Source: Sphingobium xanthum
Lineage (GTDB): Bacteria; Pseudomonadota; Alphaproteobacteria; Sphingomonadales; Sphingomonadaceae
DNA: 64,000 nucleotides
Assembly (NCBI RefSeq): GCF_019737615.1
Contig: NZ_JAHKKS010000002.1
Span: forward strand, 434,001-498,000
Reading direction: 5' to 3'
Of this stretch, positions 32,175-39,068 are shown piece after piece. A program made the position numbers and the translations under genes. The notes below the pieces were generated by a model. It ran no database searches. It was not told the origin of the DNA and was given only the letters and a program-made list of their open reading frames with translations. Within the stretch, counting starts at the first letter, position 1, and every line of letters begins with the position of its first letter.

Positions 32175-33176
32175 ATGGGCTATGGCCCGCATGCCATGGC
32201 GATTTTCGACGATCCGCAGCCCGGCCGGCCCTATGTGCTGGCACAAGCCGAAAGCAGCGAAACTCTCGACCGGATCGAGACCGGCTTGATCGATCGCCTG
32301 TTTCGCGCGCATGGCGCGATCCTGTTCCGCGGCTTTGCGATGGACGTCGACCGGTTCGACCTATTCGCCCGCCGCTTCTGCGCGACATCCGTCATCAACG
32401 AGAGCCCGGGCCGCGCACCGATCGCCCCGGATGCAGGCATCCTGTCGGTCGATGGTGGTACCAACGCCTTTCCGCTCCACCCTGAGCTGTCGCGGGAGCC
32501 GTGGAAGCCGGACGTCGCGATGTTCGCCTGTTTCCGCGCGCCACGGTCCGGCGGCGCGACAACAATCTGCGACGGCGTGGCGCTCGTCCGCCAGATGCCG
32601 GCTCATGTGCGCGAAGGCCTCGCCAATCGCCGTCTCGTTCATGTCCAGGGCACCTGGCCCGCCCTGCTCCGCTTCTGGCTCGGCACCGACCAGCCGAGCG
32701 ACGCGCTTCTCGATGACCTGCCCGACACCTGCCCATACCGCTTCGCCCGCACGCCGGGCGGCATAGCGCGCATCTTCTCGCGCCCGGCCTTGCACAAGCC
32801 GCTGTTCACGGACGATGCCGCCTTCGGAAATTTCCTGCTCTTCGCCCGGTTCAACAACGGACGGCCGGATTTCCCCGTGCTGGACGACGGCCAGCCGGTG
32901 CCGGAAGACTGGCTGCAGGCGATCAAAGCCACCGGCGACCGCCTGAGCTGCGCCATCGACTGGCGGGATGGTGACCTTCTGATGCTGGACAACAGCCGCT
33001 TCATGCATGGCCGCACGGCCATCATCGACACGGCCGAGCGCCACATCGCGACCTTCTTCGGCTATCTGCGCAATGCCCCGGCCAATCCGGAAGAACCGCC
33101 CCGCCCGATCTGGCGCGAAAGCGACTTCCGCCCACCCGCGCCGCCGGCCTGGGCCGGCATGGCGCAGGCGCGCTAG
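32175..33176 (+). CDS. TauD/TfdA family Fe(II)/2-oxoglutarate dioxygenase
   Basis: 333-residue oxygenase. Key residues: the 2-His-1-carboxylate triad appears as FPLHPELS (His and Glu in place of the more usual H-x-D) and the distal His in SRFMHGRTAI, with the 2-oxoglutarate-binding Arg expected in the following TAERHIATFF region. The ATG at 32175 is preferred (GGAAACGG before it) over 32145, which overlaps the divergent gene. Members hydroxylate or desulfonate small organics such as taurine, aryl ethers or amino acids. Neighbours suggest a joint catabolic task with the divergent oxidoreductase operon; the substrate is unknown. Confidence 0.8.
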   Translation: MGYGPHAMAIFDDPQPGRPYVLAQAESSETLDRIETGLIDRLFRAHGAILFRGFAMDVDRFDLFARRFCATSVINESPGRAPIAPDAGILSVDGGTNAFPLHPELSREPWKPDVAMFACFRAPRSGGATTICDGVALVRQMPAHVREGLANRRLVHVQGTWPALLRFWLGTDQPSDALLDDLPDTCPYRFARTPGGIARIFSRPALHKPLFTDDAAFGNFLLFARFNNGRPDFPVLDDGQPVPEDWLQAIKATGDRLSCAIDWRDGDLLMLDNSRFMHGRTAIIDTAERHIATFFGYLRNAPANPEEPPRPIWRESDFRPPAPPAWAGMAQAR

Positions 33177-33335
33177 GCCGGATCGACATCAATGCGCGAG
33201 AGGAAGGCCGCGTCGTGCCCCGAGAAAATCGCTGTCCTACGGCCTCCGACCTATGGCACCCCGGACCGCGCTCTTTCTCGGGTCCAAAAAATCCCTTCCC
33301 CCGCCACCGGTGCCGCAGGGGAGAAACATGTTCGA

Positions 33336-33356
33336 TAGTGTGACCCTAGTGTGACC
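33336..33356. repeat. Direct repeat TAGTGTGACC, 11-bp period
   Basis: TAGTGTGACC occurs at 33336-33345 and again at 33347-33356, one helical turn apart, within the otherwise gene-free, partly AT-rich gap 33177-33486. Same-face direct repeats suggest a regulator site, possibly left over from genes lost beside the S9 peptidase remnant. The gap also holds a CCCGAGAAA/TTTCTCGGG pair near 33219-33281. Confidence 0.35.
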
Positions 33357-33486
33357 TTTCGTTTCGATATTTATCCAAGATACTGTTTTTAATTGATTAT
33401 TTAGAAAAACGCTCGAGACATCATCTGCAGCCTGGCGCAAGCTGGGGACGCAGGCGAGCGCAGGGCAATGTCGATACAAGCCGGAG

Positions 33487-33633
33487 CTACTTTCCCGCTA
33501 CGAGCAGGAAGTCGCCCGCCCGCTGGAGCATGTCGGCACGGACATCGCTATCCACGAGGCTGTGCGCAAGTCCTTCGTAAACCACGAGTTCGCTGCGCTT
33601 GCCCGCGCTCTGGAGCCGGAAGCCCTTTCCAAG
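33487..33633 (-). pseudogene. C-terminal remnant of a second S9-family peptidase
   Basis: Directly after the stop of the S9 gene and in the same frame, 48 codons run to TAG at 33489-33487. They encode SAGKRSELVVYEGLAHSLVD followed by SDVRADMLQRAGDFL. This parallels the last 40 residues of the intact-sequence S9 gene (SAGKQGQLVTFDKLDHYLDD, SIARRDMLIQSATFL), including the catalytic-His position. The simplest reading is a tandem S9 pair whose second member was lost by recombination except for its tail. Confidence 0.6.
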
Positions 33634-35004
33634 TCATTTCGCGCTGGCAAAGCTCTGCTCCAGGAAGGTCGCCGACTGAATCAGCATGTCCCGCCGGGCA
33701 ATGCTGTCGTCGAGATAGTGATCGAGCTTGTCGAAGGTGACGAGCTGCCCCTGCTTGCCGGCACTGCGCAGCCGTTCGGCCATCAGCTCGGACTGGCGAA
33801 TGCTCACATTCACGTCATAAGAGCCATGAAACATCAGGATCGGCGCCTTGATCTTTGCCGCCTGGCGCGCCGGCGATCCTTCCTCGATATGCGCGCCGCT
33901 GCCGATAAAGTCTTTCGACACCAGATAGTTGGAACGCAGCAGAGACTCATCTTTCAATCGCCCAAGATCGGCAACGGGCGCAATGGCGACGACCGCGCGA
34001 AACAGATCTGGCTGCGTGACGGCAGACTGCAACGCGGCGTAACCGCCATAGGACCAGCCAAGCACTGCCAGCTTTTTGGGATCGGCAATGCCTTGCTCGA
34101 TCAGCCATTTTCCGCTGTCCGTCACGTCGCCGATGGCGACCTGCCAGCTCCGGAAGCCGTTCGTCTGGAACCAGGCGTCGCCATAGCCTGACGATCCGCG
34201 AAAATTCGGCTGCAGTACCGCATAGCCCCGATTGGCCCAGAACTGCGCGAGCCAGTCGAAGCCCCAGCTGTCGCGCGCGCTTGGCCCGCCATGCGGCATG
34301 ACGATGGCCGGCAGGTTCTTGCCTCCGGACCCCGGCGGCAAGGTCAGATAGCCCGGGACCAGCGTGCCATCGGCGACCTTGATCTGCACCGGCTTCACCG
34401 TCGCGAGCGGCAATTCCTCGAGACCGGACCTGCTGTTGGCGAGTTCGCTCATGCCGCGCGCATCGCGATCGAGCAGATAATATCGGCCGGGATGATTGTC
34501 GCTGCCGGCCCAGACCAGCAACTTGCGCTCATCCTGACTGGAATCGGCGAAGCGGATGAGCGGCATTGTGGGCAGCGCCCTGGCGAGCGAGGCGGCCAGG
34601 CGCTTCAGATCGGCATCGAAATAGAAAACCTCGTGCCGGTCCGTCTCATAGGTGACGCCGACAACGCGGCGGTTGCGACCGATCGTCGCAAAGCCGTTCA
34701 CATCGACATCGGGCCGGGCCAGGATGAGCCGCTCGGTCGCCTTGCCGTCGAGCGAAAGCGAGTAGGCGGCCTCGCGCCCGTCGGTCTTCTTGAGACCATA
34801 AGCGACGTCGAGCGCCGGATCGACATGATAGGGATTGAATCCCTCGCCGCTCGCACTGTCATAGTCACCTAGATTTTCCCAGCCGTCCTTGTCCTTGCTT
34901 CGATAAAGGTAGCGCGTCTTGCTCGAGGAATAGCCTTCATCGCTCTGCTCGGGATCATAGCCCATGATCCGCACGCGGCCCCGGCCATCGCTGATATATT
35001 CCTG
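33634..35004 (-). pseudogene. S9 family peptidase (prolyl oligopeptidase type), 3' fragment
   Basis: C-terminal two thirds of a secreted S9 peptidase (DPP-IV/acylaminoacyl-peptidase group). The fragment covers the end of the beta-propeller (KLLVWAGSDNHPGRYYLLDR) and the full alpha/beta-hydrolase domain: PAIVMPHGGPSARDSWGFDW, nucleophile elbow LGWSYGGYAALQ, acid in MFHGSYDVNV, His in KLDHYLDD. The remaining part is encoded at 38219-38922, beyond the 3.2-kb transposon. Joining AQE at 38,22x to YISDG here across the duplicated TATTCCTG restores one reading frame. The fragment alone lacks a start and signal peptide, so the enzyme is presumably inactive. Confidence 0.88.
34997..35004. repeat. Target-site duplication, left copy (TATTCCTG)
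   Basis: Exact 8-bp copy of the sequence at 38219-38226, immediately outside the left inverted repeat. Eight bases is the usual duplication for IS1595-family insertions. Confidence 0.9.
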
Positions 35005-35026
35005 GGCGTTTATATACCTTGCAAAC
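35005..35026 (+). repeat. Left terminal inverted repeat of the transposon
   Basis: 22 bp beginning GGCGTTTATATACC; pairs with 38197-38218 at 20 of 22 positions. The transposase start lies 43 bases inside it. Confidence 0.9.
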
Positions 35027-35069
35027 ACACCGCTGATGTGACATAAGATTCCTACAAGGAGTCAATGAC

Positions 35070-36011
35070 ATGTCCGTTCTTAGTCGCCCCGAGTTCCACA
35101 GCGAAGAAGCTGCCTTCGCTCATCTGGAGCGGATCATCTGGGCGGACGGAGTCGTCTGCACGCATTGCGGCTGCATGGGCCGCGTTACCAAGGTGAAGGC
35201 GAACCCCGCCAAGCGCATCCGTGAGGGCCTGTGGCGCTGTGGTGACTGCAAGAAGCAGTTCACCGTCAAGATCGGCACGGTGTTCGAGCATATGCGCTTG
35301 CCGCTCCACAAGGCATTGCAGGCCGTCTATCTCATGACGAGCAGCAAGAAGGGCGTGTCTGCCCACCAGCTCCACCGCATGCTCGAAATCACCTACAAGA
35401 GCGCGTGGTTTCTGGCTCACCGCATCCGTGAAGCGATGCGCGCCGGGGAACTTGACCTTCCGTTTGGCAACACTGGCGGCGCGGTCGAGATGGACGAAAC
35501 CTTTATTGGTCAAGAGCCGGGCGTGAAGATGGGCAAAGGCGGCGTTCGTCACAAGATGAAGGTCGTGACCCTCGTTGACCGCGAGAGGGGTCGCGCTCGC
35601 TCGATGGTTGTGGACAAGCTGAACATCAACATCGTGACCGGTATCGCCGTCGAGAACCTCGCCCGCGAGGCTTATCTGATGACCGACGACGCAGGTTTCT
35701 ACAAGAACATGCGCTATACCTTCACGCACGGTTACACGCGCCACAGCCGAGGCGAGTACGTTGATGGCGTGATCCACACGAACACCGTCGAGGGCTATTT
35801 CTCGATCTTCAAGCGCGGCATGAAGGGCGTCTATCAGCACTGCGCGAAGAAGCATCTGCACCGCTATCTGGCCGAGTTTGATTTCCGCTATTCCAACCGT
35901 GAGGCCGTGGGCTTCAACGATGCGGATCGCTCGGTTGAAGCGATCAAGGGCATCGTCGGCAAGCGTCTGAGCTACAGGTCAACTGGTGAGCGGCCCGCCG
36001 CCAGCGCCTAA
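35070..36011 (+). CDS. IS1595-family (ISXO2-like) transposase
   Basis: 313-residue DDE recombinase. The N-terminal zinc ribbon has Cys30, Cys33, Cys57 and Cys60 (VCTHCG, WRCGDCKKQF). The DDE catalytic core shows Asp142 (VEMDETFIGQ), Asp206 or 207 (LMTDDAGFYK) and Glu241 (IHTNTVEGYFSIFKRG), the pattern of the DDE_Tnp_IS1595 domain. Full length with no frameshift, preceded by AAGGAG 9 bases before ATG. It will cut at the 22-bp ends on either side. Its 3' end overlaps the GTG start of the first passenger gene. Confidence 0.95.
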   Translation: MSVLSRPEFHSEEAAFAHLERIIWADGVVCTHCGCMGRVTKVKANPAKRIREGLWRCGDCKKQFTVKIGTVFEHMRLPLHKALQAVYLMTSSKKGVSAHQLHRMLEITYKSAWFLAHRIREAMRAGELDLPFGNTGGAVEMDETFIGQEPGVKMGKGGVRHKMKVVTLVDRERGRARSMVVDKLNINIVTGIAVENLAREAYLMTDDAGFYKNMRYTFTHGYTRHSRGEYVDGVIHTNTVEGYFSIFKRGMKGVYQHCAKKHLHRYLAEFDFRYSNREAVGFNDADRSVEAIKGIVGKRLSYRSTGERPAASA

Positions 36012-36912
36012 ACCTGAGAAGCGAAACCGGAGCCGGTGGCGGACCAAGCCACACCGGAATACATCTTTACAGCGACTCGCCCACCACATAGAATCTCCTT
36101 CGGAGATTTTTGATGTGATCGAAACAGGCCAACTCTTTGAGATTGCCGTGACAGGTTCCGGCGAAGAAGAAGGCATGCCTGAGTTTGATGCATGGCGGCT
36201 CGAAATTGGTGCGCTTGCCGAGATATTAGAGGCGATTGACGAGCAAATTCATAGCAAGGCTACGATTACTTGGCGTCTGGCTGATTTGCATCATTCCACG
36301 CCGACCATAGCGCTTCGTCCTGAATGGAATACCGAACTCGCTTCTAGGCCTGTTGATGCTGTTATGGCGTTGTGGTTTTCGGCTGTGTCTGACTTGCGCA
36401 ACGGGAAGGATCCAGAGGCCCTTGGCGCAAGAGCGCTAGATGCCGTCAGGAAAGCGCTCCGACCTATCGGCAATGGGTTGCGCTTGGTAGATTTCAGCTA
36501 CGGTGAGCGCGCGGATGCGCTCGACGTGCAAATTTCTGCCGCCCTGTCCAATATCAAGTTTAAAACTGAAGTTGCCGAGGAAGATTGGGAAGGTTCTCTC
36601 GATGAGTTGAACCTACACAACGAGACAAACACCTTCCGCCTCTACCCTGCTGTTTCCCGGCGCTGGATCACTTGCGACTTCACGCCAGAACAAGAGGCGT
36701 TGGTGAGAGACAATCTGCAGCACAAGGTTAGCGTGACCGGGGAGGCTGTCTATCGCCCCAAAGAGATGCTTCCGCACAGAATACGTGTCAAAAGCATTGA
36801 GCGGCTAGACGATGACGTTGAACCGCTAGATAAATTTGCGCAGCATTACTCTGTCGATGAAACTTCCGAAATTTTCGAAAGGCTTTCTGAGCACCGCAAT
36901 GGCTGGCAATAA
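35986..36912 (+). CDS. Unknown 308-aa passenger protein (possible antitoxin/partner of the PIN protein)
   Basis: I do not recognise the family. The frame opens at a GTG overlapping the transposase end by 26 bases; a later GTG near 36115 behind a CGGAG is also possible. The protein is soluble and acidic, without signal peptide or membrane segment. Blocks include IFDVIETGQLFEIAVTGSGE, ITWRLADLHHSTPTIALRPE, a helical stretch (PEALGARALDAVRKALRPIG) and a beta-rich end (KVSVTGEAVYRPKEMLPHRI). It overlaps the PIN gene by 14 bases, so the two are co-translated. Such coupling to a PIN nuclease suggests it binds or controls it (inference). AT-richer than host genes. Confidence 0.75.
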   Translation: MSGPPPAPKPEKRNRSRWRTKPHRNTSLQRLAHHIESPSEIFDVIETGQLFEIAVTGSGEEEGMPEFDAWRLEIGALAEILEAIDEQIHSKATITWRLADLHHSTPTIALRPEWNTELASRPVDAVMALWFSAVSDLRNGKDPEALGARALDAVRKALRPIGNGLRLVDFSYGERADALDVQISAALSNIKFKTEVAEEDWEGSLDELNLHNETNTFRLYPAVSRRWITCDFTPEQEALVRDNLQHKVSVTGEAVYRPKEMLPHRIRVKSIERLDDDVEPLDKFAQHYSVDETSEIFERLSEHRNGWQ

Positions 36913-37420
36913 GCCTCTCAGCATTTTTCTCGACACTAACGCAGTCATTGGATGGCTGGGTAGAGAAGCGGATTCCGGAGTTTCGGCAATCTCTGGCATT
37001 CTAAACGAAATACACGCTAAGAAGCTTGCAGCAGTCCTGTCGCAATTCACAAAGCTTGAAATATTAGAATGCAAGCATGACGAGACTATGTTTCGAGCTT
37101 GGCGATCTTTGCAGGCTAGGCCAAATGTCGAAGTAATCGGCGTTACGAAGCGCGTGATCGATACAGCTTATGAGATCCGAAATTTCTATCAGAAGATTCG
37201 AGAGAATAACCCCGCTGCGAAGAAGCCTCCACAACAGCCGGACTGCATTCTGATTGCCACGGCAATTGTTGCGGGCGTCGATCACTTCGTGTCTTACGAC
37301 AACGGCGGTCGTGATCCGAGGCATCTCTCTCCCCTGGATCTGAATGGCCTTATCGCGGATCAGTGGTTGCTGAGTGTGGTGAGGCCAGAGGCGCTAAATT
37401 TAAGTGGGCTAGACGTATGA
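36899..37420 (+). CDS. PIN-domain ribonuclease (VapC-like)
   Basis: 173-residue PIN-fold protein. The metal-binding acidic set is visible: Asp12 in IFLDTNAVIGWLG, Glu54 or Glu57 in FTKLEILECKHD, Asp115 in QPDCILIATAI and Asp134 in FVSYDNGGRD. PIN proteins cut RNA, and many are toxins of type II toxin-antitoxin pairs. It is slightly longer than a typical VapC. The start at 36899 (MAGNKPLSIF) lies inside the end of the preceding gene, and its stop overlaps the next small gene by ATGA. This cassette rides on the transposon, so a stabilising toxin or a defence nuclease are the leading ideas. Confidence 0.85.
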   Translation: MAGNKPLSIFLDTNAVIGWLGREADSGVSAISGILNEIHAKKLAAVLSQFTKLEILECKHDETMFRAWRSLQARPNVEVIGVTKRVIDTAYEIRNFYQKIRENNPAAKKPPQQPDCILIATAIVAGVDHFVSYDNGGRDPRHLSPLDLNGLIADQWLLSVVRPEALNLSGLDV

Positions 37421-37560
37421 CCGACAAACCAAAACCACAACTCGACAAGTTCAAGGAACTAGCCCGCGAGTTGGAAGCGGACGAGGATGAAGCGCGTTGG
37501 GATGAACGGTTGAAGAAAGTGGTGAAGGCTAAACCTGAGCCTGCCCCGGATCAGGATTGA
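37417..37560 (+). CDS. 47-aa charged protein coupled to the PIN gene
   Basis: Starts at the ATGA overlap with the PIN stop, so translation is coupled. The sequence is highly charged and helical (LDKFKELARELEADEDEARW, then DERLKKVVKAKPEP), without hydrophobic core. This is typical of small antitoxins or adaptor peptides that wrap a partner. Its last 32 bases overlap the convergent membrane-protein gene. Role unknown; the position suggests it may be the real antitoxin or a third component. Confidence 0.65.
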   Translation: MTDKPKPQLDKFKELARELEADEDEARWDERLKKVVKAKPEPAPDQD

Positions 37561-38170
37561 GCTGGCTCACAAACTCGTTGGCGCCCCGGATTGCTTCATC
37601 GACATGACCTTCTGAGAGCAATGGGATCACTAGATCGGCCATACGAACAGCGGCCTCCAAGTTCCAAACTACCCGGTCTCTTCTTGGTGGCATCGGGGTT
37701 CCAAACAGCTTCTGGGCGCTCAAAAAAGCGGCGGCAAGCCCGGCAAGTGCCCTTTCAAAGTCAGCGTCTCGACGAACTGTAAGGGCCTGCTTAGCCCTGT
37801 GGCGCGCGTTAGTAAGAGAATTGATCACGTCGCTTGCCGAGCGCGTCGGAGATTTAGGTGCCTCTTCAAGAACAGGCGCCGTGGCTGGCGCCCGGCGTCC
37901 GCCGACCATGAGAGCTACGATCCCAACGGTGCCTACCATAAGCAATGCGCCACTCTGGACGACAGCAGAGAGGACGGGCCGAATAGCCTGAACTGCCGGA
38001 CTGGCAGACGGCGCTACGAGCCAGCCCAAGGTGGCGACGACAGACACCACCGCAATGCTCCAGAGCACGTTCGCGCGCCATCCGGAAGGAGCGACAATGG
38101 CGCCCATCAACCCGGCCAATGCTGTTCCAACGAAGAACAGCAGAACTGATAGCGAATCCCCCGAAAACAT
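37529..38170 (-). CDS. Membrane protein of unknown function, transposon passenger
   Basis: 213-residue protein with three N-terminal membrane helices (LSVLLFFVGTALAGLMGAIV, VLWSIAVVSVVATLGWLV, SGALLMVGTVGIVALMVGG) and a cytoplasmic helical domain of about 110 residues (INSLTNARHRAKQALTVRRD, WNLEAAVRMADLVIPLL). I do not recognise the family. It is transcribed against the other passengers, starting 27 bases inside the right terminal repeat, and overlaps the 47-aa gene tail. Unlike the other passengers it is not translationally coupled, so it may serve a separate purpose such as a membrane effector. Confidence 0.75.
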   Translation of the reverse strand: MFSGDSLSVLLFFVGTALAGLMGAIVAPSGWRANVLWSIAVVSVVATLGWLVAPSASPAVQAIRPVLSAVVQSGALLMVGTVGIVALMVGGRRAPATAPVLEEAPKSPTRSASDVINSLTNARHRAKQALTVRRDADFERALAGLAAAFLSAQKLFGTPMPPRRDRVVWNLEAAVRMADLVIPLLSEGHVDEAIRGANEFVSQLNPDPGQAQV

Positions 38171-38196
38171 GGGAATGTCATATCAGCGGCTCCCGC

Positions 38197-38218
38197 GTTT
38201 GCAAAGTATACAAACGCC
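38197..38218 (-). repeat. Right terminal inverted repeat of the transposon
   Basis: Reads GGCGTTTGTATACTTTGC on the minus strand; partner of 35005-35026 (20 of 22 bases). Confidence 0.9.
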
Positions 38219-38226
38219 TATTCCTG
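38219..38226. repeat. Target-site duplication, right copy (TATTCCTG)
   Basis: Exact copy of 34997-35004, just outside the right inverted repeat. Confidence 0.9.
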
Positions 38227-38922
38227 CGCATCCTTGCGCGCCTTGAGGATCGTGTTCGTGCCAAGGCTGATGCTGTTGATGTCATCGACGGCAAGGCCCT
38301 CTTCGGACTGCACCAGTCGCGTCCCTGTCGAGAATTCCGGTACGTAGCGGCGCACCATCAGGACATGGCCGTCCTCGCCGGTGTTCCAGTCGAGCACTGC
38401 ACCGCCGAACAGCGTGTAGCCCAGCGTTTGACCATTGCGCTGCGGCAGCCGGATCGTCTGGATCCGTTTGCCGTCGGCGTCCATGGCGACCAGGCGCGAC
38501 ACGTAGCTGACATCGCCATTGTCGAGGCGGACAGCGGCGTAAAGCTCGCAGATGAGGCGCCGTACCCCACTCCAGCGGCACCAGTTGAGCCTGTCCGGAT
38601 TGCCGTCCACCGCTGCGATCGGCAGCGGGCCGGCATTCGGATCGGTGAGATCCAGGACCTTCACCTGCTCTCCGCGGGAGCCGTTGGGCTGCACGACAGC
38701 GAGAAACCTTCCATCCGGCGACAGGCTCGCGTGAAGGACGCTTTGACGCATGCCGAACACCGCGGCGGCATCCGGCAAGGTGAGCGGGGCCGCAAGCGCG
38801 GATCCTGTTTCGGTCTTTGATTGCGCATTGGCCATCGTTCCGATGAACGGCGCGATCAGCGTGATGGCGCCCACCGCCACGCGGCTCGCAAGCCTGGTTT
38901 TTCCGACCAATGCCGAGTGCAT
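38219..38922 (-). pseudogene. S9 family peptidase, 5' fragment (signal peptide and propeller start)
   Basis: N-terminal part of the gene interrupted by the transposon. The start at 38922 (MHSALVGK) follows GGGATGGG and opens a signal peptide (AVGAITLIAPFIGTMANAQ). Propeller-blade sequence follows: ASLSPDGRFLAVVQPNGSRG, LNWCRWSGVRRLICELYAAV, and LVAMDADGKRIQTIRLPQRN. Translation now ends at a TAG formed by the last two duplicated bases and the first base of the element (38220-38218), right after KARKDAQE. The continuation YISDG is at 35004 and beyond. An exported, truncated propeller fragment could still be made. Confidence 0.88.
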
Positions 38923-39068
38923 CCCATCCCCCGTTTCTTCGCCCGACCCGATATTGCGCAAATCAACTGTGCGCGACAAGCCGGGTTATCGCCAAGGCAC
39001 ATCGCTTGAACTGCCTCCGAACCGGTGCCATCACCGGGGCAACCTCACCTTTTTGTGAAGAGACCGCG

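Larger units (their letters stand above)
35005..38218 (+). mobile_element. IS1595-family transposon with passenger genes (3,214 bp)
   Basis: Complete element. The left end GGCGTTTATATACCTTGCAA (35005-) and the inverted right end GGCGTTTGTATACTTTGCAA (38218-) match at 20 of 22 bases over the full 22-bp terminal repeats. It is bounded by identical 8-bp TATTCCTG duplications and splits an S9 peptidase gene. Content: an ISXO2/IS1595-type DDE transposase, then three overlapping plus-strand passenger genes (unknown 308 aa, PIN nuclease, 47 aa) and a convergent membrane protein. The passengers are visibly AT-richer than the host genes, indicating foreign origin. Perfect ends and duplication suggest a recent, probably still mobile insertion. 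Confidence 0.92.
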
